NCBI RefSeq assembly: GCF_947496855.1
Contig: NZ_CANMED010000002.1
Coordinates: 124,001 to 188,000 of the forward strand
Direction: 5' to 3'
From: an uncultured Aquimarina sp.
Lineage (GTDB): Bacteria > Bacteroidota > Bacteroidia > Flavobacteriales > Flavobacteriaceae
Length of the DNA: 64,000 nucleotides
Every line of letters starts with the position of its first letter. Position 1 is the stretch's first letter. This document shows positions 8,720 to 17,900 of the stretch, piece by piece. Both the position numbers and the translations under genes were made by a program. A model generated the notes under the pieces. The model saw nothing but the letters and a program-made list of their open reading frames with translations. It was not told the origin of the DNA and did not search any database.

Positions 8720-9397
8720 ATGAACGACCTAATTAATGAAATGAATCTCAATTTTAATGAGAATTTTTCAATTTTCAATTACATTTTAAATTTAAGTATT
8801 TGTAGCATTTTATTATTTCTTCTTAAAATTATTTACGTAAAATATGGAACAGTGCTATCTAATCGGATACAACTATCAAAAGTGCTTATTCTAGTTGGAG
8901 TCACCACCTTTATCATTATTTCTATTGTTAAGTCTTCTTTAGCCCTTTCGCTAGGATTGGTAGGCGCATTGTCTATTATTAGGTTTAGAACCGCTATTAA
9001 AGAACCAGAAGAGTTAGGATACTTTTTTATTGCTATTGCCCTTGGACTTGGGATGGGAGCAAATCAATTAATCCCCACGATCATTGGTTTTATAATACTT
9101 ACTCTAGTAATCATTTTGCTAAGCAAGAATTCTTTAAATAATTCTATCTCACAAAACTTACTTATTCGGTTGCATTGCAAAAATGAAAACAAATCAGCAT
9201 TAACCAACCAAATTAGTGAAGTGGTTACTAAAAATGCGAATCAGGTAGATGTAAAAAGAATTAATTATGCTAATGAAGAAATTAACTTTAATTTCTTCAT
9301 TAATGTATCCTCATTAGAGGATATTAAAAATATTCATGATAACCTCACGAAAATTGACACAAGCATTGATGTTACATTCATTAGTTCCGAGATTTAG
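8720..9397 (+). CDS. DUF4956 family membrane protein
   Basis: 225 residues. Three or four membrane segments occupy residues 17-140, with the family signature SLGLVGALSIIRFRTAIKEPEELGYFFIAIALGLGMGA around residues 75-112; the conserved RFRTAIKEPEE lies on a short cytoplasmic loop. The C-terminal 75 residues form a soluble alpha/beta domain. The biochemical role of DUF4956 is unknown, but it is repeatedly found beside VTC-domain and CotH proteins, and the same order is seen here (DUF4956, CotH, VTC, phosphoesterase). That context suggests work on a polyphosphate- or phosphate-related surface process (inference). Confidence 0.88.
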   Translation: MNDLINEMNLNFNENFSIFNYILNLSICSILLFLLKIIYVKYGTVLSNRIQLSKVLILVGVTTFIIISIVKSSLALSLGLVGALSIIRFRTAIKEPEELGYFFIAIALGLGMGANQLIPTIIGFIILTLVIILLSKNSLNNSISQNLLIRLHCKNENKSALTNQISEVVTKNANQVDVKRINYANEEINFNFFINVSSLEDIKNIHDNLTKIDTSIDVTFISSEI

Positions 9398-9431
9398 GAA
9401 AACAAAATTAACCGACAATGTTTAATAAATT

Positions 9432-12400
9432 ATGAAACTAAAAAAAGATCCATATAAGAAAAAAACAAAACTTCTCTTAGTGGCTTTACTTCTTGGAGCT
9501 TTAGTTATTACTGTGCTTTTTAGTAACAAAGTTTCTGGGGATGCGGTAACATCAAAAAAAACTAATAGAAATCAAACCGATACCCCAACTACAGCGATTG
9601 CCGAATATAGTATATCTGAGATGATCAAAAAAGATCAGAATATTATTTATTCTGATTCAGAATTTTCTATTTTATACAATAAAAAACAAGGAGTTCCTAC
9701 TATCTATTACGTTTATAAAGATACACTTACACACAGACAATTAATAGATAGATTTTTTATACATATTTACCCAAAAGATGAACAAACACTTTTAAAACAT
9801 CAGCCCTACAACTTTCTCAATATGGATTTTGAAAATAAAAAACCTCTTGAGTTAACAATCAATGGTAAAAAATATTTTGTTTTCCAAAGACCTTTTGTTC
9901 ATAAAAGTTTAGGTGAATTTCTAAAAAATGAAAACATAAAGTTCATCAATACGGGTAGATTTTCATATTTGGGGCGTTCTTATGAAGCATCAAACATCAG
10001 ATTCAAAAATTTTCACGGAACTGCTTCTCCCGATATATTGCCTAAATTGAACATCACTATAAATAAAAAAAGTTTCGATAAAATAAAAGCTAAAAGAGAT
10101 AATGCATTAAAAAGCATTATACTTTCCAAAAGTGATGAAGATTTTGTAAAAGCTGATGTGTCCTTCAATAATTCTGAATCTGTAAAGTCTAAGTTAAGAT
10201 TAAAAGGAGATTGGACAGACCATTTGGATGATCATAAAAAGTGGTCATTTAGAGTAATCATCGAAGAAGATGAAAAGACGATTCGAAGGATGGGTAAATT
10301 TTCTTTACAACACCCAAAAGCCCGAAACTATGAATGGGAATGGTTATTTAATAAAGTTATTAAGGACAATGATATTATAGGATTGAGGTATGATTTTATT
10401 GATGTAAAATTAAAAATAACTAATAAAGACAGTAGTGATCTTATTCACATGGGCATTATGGCTATGGAAGAATCGTTTGACAAACGATTGATAGAAAGCA
10501 ACAAAAAAAGAGAAGGTGTAATTTTAACTTTTGACGAAACTCCGCTATGGAATGATAGAAAAAGTACCTTTGATAAGATGATAAGTCAAAAGTTCAGAAA
10601 TCAAAGCTTACAATCCATGCAAAAAATGCCAATTAAAGTTTTTGATGAATCAAGAATATTATCCGATCCTGTATTATCAAAACAATTCTACATTGCTAAG
10701 GATCTATTGGATGCTCTTAGAAAAGGTAAAGTAAAAATTTCTGAAGTTTTTGATATCGATAAGCTAACAACATATGTTGCTTTATCTAATCTATTTGGAG
10801 GTCAACACGGACTATATGATCATAATTTACGAATTTATTACAACCCTATAACTAATAAATTAGAACCCATAAGTTTTGATTCTCATTCAGGATTAAGAAT
10901 TTCTAAAATAGCCAATTACCCATTCTCAGAAGATGACCCCATCTACACAGCCAAACTTTTGGAGAAGTTACAATTAGTAAGCAGTAATGAATTCATAAAA
11001 AACATCATCCACAAATTTAAAGATGATCTTAACACACAGTTTAATATAGTTAATACAGAATTAAACACAACAGTGAATCTTTCAATATTAGATGATAATA
11101 GTAACTTTATCAAAAAACAAATAACCCCTCCTGATATTGTATTTTCAAATTTAATTAACATTTCCGATAATCAGATAGAACTATCGGTAAGAAACATTTC
11201 TAATTTTCCAGTGACTATAAAAGGAATTGTTCATTCAAAAGGAAATAACCTTACGAAGGTCCTATCTAAAAAGGAAGTAATCTCTCCAAATCAGGAAAAA
11301 ATCATACATTTATATCTAAAAGATGCTTTTCAAAATGCATTTGTATCAAAAAAAAACAAAAAAGGAGGTTTTAGATATCCAAAAGATGTAAAAAAACTAA
11401 AATTAAAATTTCAATTAGAAGGTTTATCATTTACAAGAGAAGCTGATATTATTCCATTCGGATCGACAGAACAAAAAATGGCTCAAAGTATTCAATACTA
11501 TAAAACTTCTAAACAAGCAAATTATAAAAATTTCAAATTATTAAAAATTAGTGGGAACCAAATTATTTTTCAAAAAGGTAAATACACTTTAGAACAAACC
11601 CTTACGATACCTAATAATTTTCAGATTATCGTAGAACCTGGCTTTGAATTAGATTTAAGGAATAACGCGTCTATTATTTCGAATTCTCCTCTATTATGCG
11701 AGGGCACGAAAGAATCTCCTATTCGCTTTTTTTCTTCAGATGGTACAGGAGGCGGGATTTTCATTTCTGATGTTAAGAAAAAATCTATTGTAAACTATTG
11801 TTATTTTGACAACTTATCAAACCCTAATTCTAAAATATGGAGTCTTTCAGGAGCGGTAAATTTTCACGAAACGGTCGTTGAAATTCGTAATTCAATATTT
11901 AAAAATAACAGATGTGAAGATGGTCTAAACATAATTAGGTCAAAATTCCTTATTGATGCTACCATTTTCGAAAATACTTTTTCTGATGCTTTTGATGGAG
12001 ACTTTGTAGAAGGTGATATCAGTAATAGCAGTTTTTTTAATAGTGGAAACGATGGTATCGATATTTCTGGATCTTCTATCACCGTAAACAACGTAACAAT
12101 TAAAAATTCTTCGGATAAAGCCATAAGTGCTGGAGAGTTAAGTAATATAAATGGAAACAACATTGTAGTTACTGATGGAGAGATTGGAATCGTAAGTAAA
12201 GACTTATCATATATATCATTACAAAACGTTAAGATATCAAACACTAAATTAGGCTTATCTTCCTTTCAGAAGAAATCAGAATATGGAACTGGATATATTG
12301 AAATTTCAAAGCTAACATTAATAGATAATACTCTAAATTATCTAATAGAAAATGGTTCACAGCTATTAATCAACAATACTCCTGTTGAAACAGTCTCTAA

Positions 12401-12452
12401 TAAAGTATTAGATCAAATGTATGGAAATGAATATGGAAAAAGCAGCAAATAA
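9432..12452 (+). CDS. CotH-kinase family protein fused to a right-handed beta-helix
   Basis: 1006 residues, anchored by one N-terminal membrane segment (about 13-31), so mostly outside the cytoplasmic membrane. Residues about 215-515 match the CotH family: KSKLRLKGDWTDHL, WSFRV, FSLQHPKARNY, GIMAMEESFDKRLIE, and LYDHNLRIYYNP followed by PISFDSHSG. CotH of Bacillus spore coats is an atypical protein kinase, and Asp residues in DHN and FDSHS are where its metal-binding aspartates would be. Residues about 700-980 form a series of beta-helix rungs (FELDLRNNASIISNSPL, GIDISGSSITVNNVTI), a layout of carbohydrate-binding or structural domains. The membrane anchor plus CotH plus beta-helix combination is unusual. 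The stop overlaps the start of the VTC gene. Confidence 0.85.
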   Translation: MKLKKDPYKKKTKLLLVALLLGALVITVLFSNKVSGDAVTSKKTNRNQTDTPTTAIAEYSISEMIKKDQNIIYSDSEFSILYNKKQGVPTIYYVYKDTLTHRQLIDRFFIHIYPKDEQTLLKHQPYNFLNMDFENKKPLELTINGKKYFVFQRPFVHKSLGEFLKNENIKFINTGRFSYLGRSYEASNIRFKNFHGTASPDILPKLNITINKKSFDKIKAKRDNALKSIILSKSDEDFVKADVSFNNSESVKSKLRLKGDWTDHLDDHKKWSFRVIIEEDEKTIRRMGKFSLQHPKARNYEWEWLFNKVIKDNDIIGLRYDFIDVKLKITNKDSSDLIHMGIMAMEESFDKRLIESNKKREGVILTFDETPLWNDRKSTFDKMISQKFRNQSLQSMQKMPIKVFDESRILSDPVLSKQFYIAKDLLDALRKGKVKISEVFDIDKLTTYVALSNLFGGQHGLYDHNLRIYYNPITNKLEPISFDSHSGLRISKIANYPFSEDDPIYTAKLLEKLQLVSSNEFIKNIIHKFKDDLNTQFNIVNTELNTTVNLSILDDNSNFIKKQITPPDIVFSNLINISDNQIELSVRNISNFPVTIKGIVHSKGNNLTKVLSKKEVISPNQEKIIHLYLKDAFQNAFVSKKNKKGGFRYPKDVKKLKLKFQLEGLSFTREADIIPFGSTEQKMAQSIQYYKTSKQANYKNFKLLKISGNQIIFQKGKYTLEQTLTIPNNFQIIVEPGFELDLRNNASIISNSPLLCEGTKESPIRFFSSDGTGGGIFISDVKKKSIVNYCYFDNLSNPNSKIWSLSGAVNFHETVVEIRNSIFKNNRCEDGLNIIRSKFLIDATIFENTFSDAFDGDFVEGDISNSSFFNSGNDGIDISGSSITVNNVTIKNSSDKAISAGELSNINGNNIVVTDGEIGIVSKDLSYISLQNVKISNTKLGLSSFQKKSEYGTGYIEISKLTLIDNTLNYLIENGSQLLINNTPVETVSNKVLDQMYGNEYGKSSK

Positions 12453-13158
12453 AAATCACACCCCTTTTTACAGCCTTAGATATGAAAGAAAATTTATATT
12501 TCAACACATCTCATTAGAAGATTTAATAAATACTGTCATTTTTACTAATTCATTTTTTTTTAAAGAAATCTATACGAAAAGAACTGTGAATAATATTTAT
12601 TTTGATGATAACAACTACAGTTTCTACAAAAAAAATGTAAATGGAGATGGAATAAGAGAAAAGTATAGAATCAGATGGTATAATGATCAATTTTCTAAAA
12701 TAAAAAATCCTACAATAGAAATTAAAAAAAAATTCGGAGAAGTTGGTGACAAGTTTTCTCATAAACTAAATAATTTTGAAACTAATATTGAATTTATGAA
12801 TAGAGATCAAGTGCATTCCTTATTTATAAAAACACTAAAAGAAACAAATCACAATCAACTGATTAATAATTTTCATATCCTACATCCATCTCTTTATAAT
12901 AGTTATGAGAGAAAATACTTTCTGTCAGCGTGCGAAAAATTTAGAATAACGCTCGATTTCAATATGAATTTCTTCGACCCTAACAGTTATTCAATACGAA
13001 AAACAGAGAACCTAAATAAAGATATAATTTTAGAGCTAAAATATGATAATGAACATGATACTGAAAGTAGAATCCTAACACAACAAATAGGCACTAGATT
13101 ATCCAAGAATTCTAAATATGTAAGAGGAATAAATACACTAAAATTTCTAATATCTTGA
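12421..13158 (+). CDS. VTC-domain (polyphosphate polymerase-like) protein
   Basis: 245 residues, all one VTC domain. The tunnel-lining basic and acidic residues of the triphosphate tunnel fold are visible: LRYERKFIF at the N terminus, EKYRIRWYND, TIEIKKKFGEVGDK, SYERKYFLS, and LELKYD near the C terminus. Eukaryotic VTC4 makes polyphosphate from ATP; bacterial single-domain members are annotated as polyphosphate polymerase domain proteins but few have been tested. The ATG at 12421 overlaps the end of the CotH gene by 32 bases; in-frame ATGs at 12427 and 12433 are alternatives, all before the conserved domain. The stop codon overlaps the start of the next gene, giving a translationally coupled chain. 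Confidence 0.85.
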   Translation: MEMNMEKAANKNHTPFYSLRYERKFIFQHISLEDLINTVIFTNSFFFKEIYTKRTVNNIYFDDNNYSFYKKNVNGDGIREKYRIRWYNDQFSKIKNPTIEIKKKFGEVGDKFSHKLNNFETNIEFMNRDQVHSLFIKTLKETNHNQLINNFHILHPSLYNSYERKYFLSACEKFRITLDFNMNFFDPNSYSIRKTENLNKDIILELKYDNEHDTESRILTQQIGTRLSKNSKYVRGINTLKFLIS

Positions 13159-14045
13159 AGAAAAAAAAAGCAACTAATTTTTTAAAAAACCTTGTATTGG
13201 GAACGTGTCTATGTTTATTTATTAGCTGCTCTTCATTATCTAAGAAAAATTCTAGTTTCGCTTCTAAATATATTTATCTATCACATACCAGACTCAACAC
13301 AAATGATAGTATCTTCAAGAAAATATATAAATTAAACCTAAATTTATATGATATGACTTTGTTAGGAGGTGATCTAGGTCGTGAAACATTTAAAGGCTCA
13401 ATCATTAACCATCTGGATACTATTTTTGATTTAAAAAACAAAAACACCTTATGGAGTATTGGAAATCATGATAAGACTTCGGATGATAACTTTAAAAAAA
13501 TTACAAGAAAAGACAAATACCATTCATATATAAAGGACAATACCACATTTATTACAATTAACTCTCAAGATAGTTTAAGTTCTATTGTAGGGAAGCAAAA
13601 AGACTTCCTATTAGACATATTATATAAAGTAAACACTAAAAACATTATAGTGCTATCTCATAAATTAATTTTCATGGATCAACATCCGGTGTTAGATAGT
13701 GAAATTAATCAGATATGTAATGGCGGTAAAGGCAATTGTTATTACTGCCATAACACTAACAATTTTCAATCTGAAATATATCCGGAGTTAGTAAAAATTA
13801 AAAAGTCAGGAAAAACATTAATATGGATAGGTGGTGATCTTGGTTATAAAACTAGCCAATTTAAATACGTAGATAAAAACGGTATAATTTTTCTTGGAAA
13901 TGGCTTTTGGTATAAAAACAGAAAGAATAAAGTGTTATTATTTTCTAATAAAGATTCGCAAATAAAATATAGATTTATTTCAATAGATACCCTTATAAAG
14001 TATCAAAGTAACAAATTTATAGATTCACTTTTAAGAGCTGATTAA
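13155..14045 (+). CDS. Calcineurin-like metallophosphoesterase lipoprotein
   Basis: 296 residues. The start is TTG at 13155, which overlaps the TGA stop of the VTC gene (TTGA); the signal sequence that follows supports this unusual start. Signal peptide with lipobox FISC gives Cys25 as lipidation site. The metal-binding blocks of metallophosphoesterases appear in order: GGDLGRE (about 74-80), GNHDK (about 103-107), SHK (about 165) and GGDLGYK (about 225), though the first D-x-H block is replaced by SHTR. The protein is probably a periplasm- or surface-facing phosphatase. Its place after CotH kinase and VTC domains suggests removal of phosphate or polyphosphate from the same target (inference). 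Confidence 0.72.
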   Translation: MKKKKATNFLKNLVLGTCLCLFISCSSLSKKNSSFASKYIYLSHTRLNTNDSIFKKIYKLNLNLYDMTLLGGDLGRETFKGSIINHLDTIFDLKNKNTLWSIGNHDKTSDDNFKKITRKDKYHSYIKDNTTFITINSQDSLSSIVGKQKDFLLDILYKVNTKNIIVLSHKLIFMDQHPVLDSEINQICNGGKGNCYYCHNTNNFQSEIYPELVKIKKSGKTLIWIGGDLGYKTSQFKYVDKNGIIFLGNGFWYKNRKNKVLLFSNKDSQIKYRFISIDTLIKYQSNKFIDSLLRAD

Positions 14046-14073
14046 AAATTAATAAATAAAGCTTTATTGATAG

Positions 14074-14288
14074 TATCCTAATTATCAATTAGCTAAAAAA
14101 AATCTTAAAACTAACAAAAATAGCGTACTAAATAACAATACAATTGACGTAGTAATTCTTTGTTATAATGAAGGCAGTCCTATATTTACGGTTATTGGCA
14201 GTATATAAGATTTTTTGACTATATCACGGTCATTAATAACATATCAAAAGATAAAAGAAGATAGACTAACTCCACGCTTAGACTGATA
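14074..14288 (+). pseudogene. Possible remnant of a GT2 glycosyltransferase N terminus
   Basis: In the spacer between the phosphoesterase and the tRNA, the frame containing 14143 reads IDVVILCYNEGSPIF, which closely resembles the first beta strand and loop of GT2 enzymes (VVIPCYNE). There is no ATG; the frame is bounded by TAG at 14071 and broken by TAA at 14206, then continues about 26 codons to TGA at 14286-14288. This may be a decayed end of a glycosyltransferase gene of the neighbouring glycan block, or chance. Nothing else is seen in 14046-14458. Confidence 0.28.
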
Positions 14289-14458
14289 ATAAAAAACTTT
14301 ACTGGCCTCTTTAATAATCCCTGGTTATGAGAATTAAACACTTCTCAAGAAGGTTTATTTTTTTTTTAAACCAAAAAAGGACTAAAACAAAGACAATACT
14401 TTCCAAAATACCATGAAGCAAGAAACCTAAAAACTCACATAACTTCAAAACAAGAATT

Positions 14459-14488
14459 AAAAAAGCCTCATCGTAAAGATGAGGCTTT
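14459..14488 (-). terminator. Intrinsic terminator of tRNA-Gly
   Basis: An 11-bp perfect stem (AAAGCCTCATC and its complement) with a 5-base loop, read on the minus strand and ending in a T run, begins immediately downstream of the tRNA. Confidence 0.85.
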
Positions 14489-14489
14489 G

Positions 14490-14562
14490 AGCGGGAGACC
14501 GGGTTCGAACCGGCGACATTCAGCTTGGAAGGCTGACGCTCTACCAACTGAGCTACTCCCGC
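14490..14562 (-). tRNA. tRNA-Gly(UCC)
   Basis: Full cloverleaf on the minus strand, 73 nt: acceptor GCGGGAG pairs with CTCCCGC, D arm GCTC/GAGC with loop AGTTGGTA, anticodon stem TCAGC/GCTGA with loop CTTCCAA (anticodon TCC), variable loop ATGTC, T arm GCCGG/CCGGT with TTCGAAC. The discriminator base is T and CCA is not encoded. A single-gene unit with its own promoter (TACATTTG) and terminator. Confidence 0.97.
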
Positions 14563-14574
14563 CTTAATCAGCAA

Positions 14575-14605
14575 CAAATGTATTAGATTTCTTCAATAAT
14601 AAAAA
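14575..14605 (-). promoter_or_regulatory. Promoter of tRNA-Gly
   Basis: On the minus strand a perfect Bacteroidota -7 box TACATTTG (14575-14582; consensus TAnnTTTG) lies 12 bases before the tRNA 5' end, with a T-rich -33 region 19 bases upstream. The decayed tRNA copy at 3149-3221 has the corresponding box mutated. Confidence 0.65.
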
Positions 14606-14710
14606 TAAAAAACCACATTATTTTTAACATACTTATTTATAAACTATTAGCGGTAACATCAAATAAAATTGCTATTACAGCTGATTAATGAAACATTAAA
14701 AAATATAAAA

Positions 14711-14764
14711 AAAAGCATTTTATCGAAAAAAAATGCTTTTAATCGGATTAAATGTGTATTTTTG
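14711..14764 (+). promoter_or_regulatory. Promoter and hairpin/operator upstream of the giant collagen-like gene
   Basis: The -7 box TATTTTTG is at 14757-14764. Just upstream, 14711-14721 and 14730-14740 form a perfect 11-bp inverted repeat (AAAAGCATTTT and its complement, 8-base loop). The region also holds two TTTnATCG-type sites, TTTTATCGA (centre about 14723) and TTTTAATCGG (centre about 14743), 20 bp apart, similar to paired sites upstream of 27169. A repressor or activator site is plausible; the hairpin could instead be structural. The remainder of 14563-14907 is a 5' leader of about 140 bases with an SD-like AAAAGGAGGT at 14864-14873, which is 34 bases before the ATG and so not positioned to serve it. 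Confidence 0.5.
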
Positions 14765-14907
14765 TAGTTAAGAAAATATTAATATATTAGCAACTTATCT
14801 AAATTTGTATAGATAACCAACTAATTTTGTTTAATTAAACTAAATTACGTGATAACCCCAAATAAAAGGAGGTAAAACTCTTTTTTAAAAGAAATTTCCT
14901 ACAGCCT

Positions 14908-17900
14908 ATGAAGGTAAAATTACTTCTCTTTATATGTATATTATCATCATTGACCGGAGTTTATTCTCAGGTAAAAGTTGGTGATAATCCTAATCAAATA
15001 GACGCTTCCTCTATATTAGAATTGGAAAGTATTGACAAAGCTTTTGTTCTTACCAGAATAACAACTGCTCAAATGAATGCTATCACTCCACTAAATGGAG
15101 CCTTAGTATATAATTTAGATGATAATTGTGTTTTTCAATTCAACAACAATACATGGGACAGTTTATGTAGTGGAAATGATAATCAACAATTAAGTTTTGA
15201 TACCAATACTAATATACTAACACTTCAAAATGGAGGACAGGTTGATTTAACCTCTCTCATTAATGACCCAGATCCAGACCCAACTAACGAAATACAAATA
15301 TTAAGTCAAACCGGAAATACAATAACCTTATCCAATGGAGGCGGGAGTATTACCGAAACGATATCTACGCTTGTTGATAATGGTGATGGTACGTTTACAT
15401 ATACAGCAGAAGATGGTTCTATAACTAATATTGGAACTATAGGTAACCAAGGACCAACAGGAAATCAAGGACCAACGGGGAACCAGGGACCAACTGGAAA
15501 CCAGGGACCAACTGGAAACCAAGGGCCAACAGGAAATCAGGGACCAACAGGAAACCAAGGACCAACAGGAAACCAAGGACCAACTGGAAACCAGGGACCA
15601 ACTGGAAACCAAGGACCAACAGGAAATCAAGGGCCAACAGGAAATCAAGGGCCAACAGGAAATCAGGGACCAACAGGAAACCAAGGACCAACAGGAAACC
15701 AAGGACCAACAGGAAACCAGGGACCAACAGGTAACCAAGGACCAACAGGAAATCAGGGACCAACTGGAAATCAAGGGCCAACGGGTAACCAAGGACCAAC
15801 TGGTAATCAGGGACCAACTGGTAATCAGGGACCAACGGGTAACCAAGGACCAACAGGAAACCAGGGACCAACAGGAAATCAGGGACCAACGGGTAACCAA
15901 GGACCAACTGGAAATCAAGGGCCAACGGGTAACCAAGGACCAACAGGGAATCAAGGACCAACAGGGAATCAAGGACCAACTGGAAACCAGGGACCAACGG
16001 GTAACCAAGGACCAACAGGAAATCAAGGGCCAACGGGTAACCAAGGACCAACTGGAAATCAAGGACCAACAGGAAATCAAGGACCAACGGGTAACCAAGG
16101 ACCGACAGGAAATCAAGGGCCAACAGGAAACCAAGGACCAACTGGAAACCAAGGACCAACTGGAAACCAGGGACCAACTGGAAACCAGGGACCAACTGGA
16201 AATCAAGGGCCAACGGGTAACCAAGGACCAACTGGTAATCAGGGACCAACTGGTAATCAGGGACCAACGGGTAACCAAGGACCAACAGGAAATCAGGGAC
16301 CAACGGGTAACCAAGGACCAACTGGAAATCAAGGGCCAACGGGTAACCAAGGACCAACAGGGAATCAAGGACCAACTGGAAACCAGGGACCAACGGGTAA
16401 CCAAGGACCAACTGGGAACCAAGGACCAACTGGAAACCAGGGACCAACAGGGAATCAAGGACCAACAGGGAATCAAGGACCAACGGGGAACCAGGGACCA
16501 ACTGGAAACCAAGGGCCAACTGGTAACCAAGGACCAACAGGTAATCAAGGACCAACAGGTAACCAAGGACCGACAGGAAATCAAGGGCCAACGGGTAATC
16601 AAGGACCAACTGGAAACCAGGGACCAACAGGGAACCAAGGGCCAACAGGAAATCAAGGACCAACTGGAAACCAAGGACCAACAGGGCCAACTGGAAACCA
16701 AGGACCAACAGGTAACCAGGGACCAACGGGTAACCAGGGACCAACGGGTAACCAAGGACCAACAGGTAATCAAGGGCCAACAGGGAATCAAGGACCAACA
16801 GGGAACCAGGGACCAACAGGTAATCAAGGACCAACGGGGAACCAAGGACCAACAGGAAATCAAGGGCCAACAGGAAATCAGGGACCAACAGGGAATCAAG
16901 GACCAACGGGTAACCAAGGACCAACAGGGAACCAAGGACCAACTGGGAACCAAGGACCAACTGGAAACCAAGGACCAACTGGAAACCAGGGACCAACAGG
17001 GAATCAAGGGCCAACTGGAAACCAAGGACCAACAGGAAATCAGGGACCAACAGGAAACCAAGGACCAACAGGGAACCAAGGACCGACAGGAAATCAAGGG
17101 CCAACAGGAAATCAGGGACCAACTGGAAACCAAGGACCAACAGGAAATCAAGGGCCAACTGGAAATCAAGGACCAACTGGAAACCAAGGACCGACAGGAA
17201 ATCAAGGACCAACGGGTAACCAAGGGCCAACAGGAAATCAGGGACCAACAGGAAATCAGGGACCAACTGGAAACCAAGGACCAACTGGAAACCAAGGACC
17301 AACAGGAAATCAAGGGCCAACGGGTAACCAAGGACCAACAGGGAACCAAGGACCGACAGGAAATCAAGGGCCAACAGGAAATCAGGGACCAACTGGAAAC
17401 CAAGGACCAACAGGAAATCAAGGGCCAACGGGTAACCAAGGACCAACTGGAAATCAAGGACCAACGGGTAACCAAGGACCAACTGGAAACCAAGGACCAA
17501 CAGGAAATCAAGGACCAACTGGAAACCAAGGACCAACAGGAAATCAAGGGCCAACAGGAAACCAAGGGCCAACAGGAAATCAGGGACCAACAGGGAATCA
17601 AGGACCAACTGGTAATCAAGGACCAACAGGAAATCAAGGGCCAACAGGAAACCAAGGACCAACAGGAAATCAAGGGCCAACGGGTAACCAAGGACCAACT
17701 GGAAACCAGGGGCCAACAGGGAACCAAGGGCCAACTGGTAATCAAGGACCAACGGGTAACCAAGGACCAACAGGAAATCAGGGACCAACAGGGAACCAGG
17801 GACCAACAGGAAACCAAGGACCAACAGGGAACCAAGGGCCAACAGGGAACCAAGGGCCAACAGGAAATCAAGGACCAACAGGGAATCAGGGACCAACAGG

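Noticed and set aside
14311..14577. Minus-strand frame of 88 codons over the tRNA
   Set aside because: It translates the tRNA-Gly sequence, giving the familiar false peptide AGVAQLVERQ; the tRNA explains the region.
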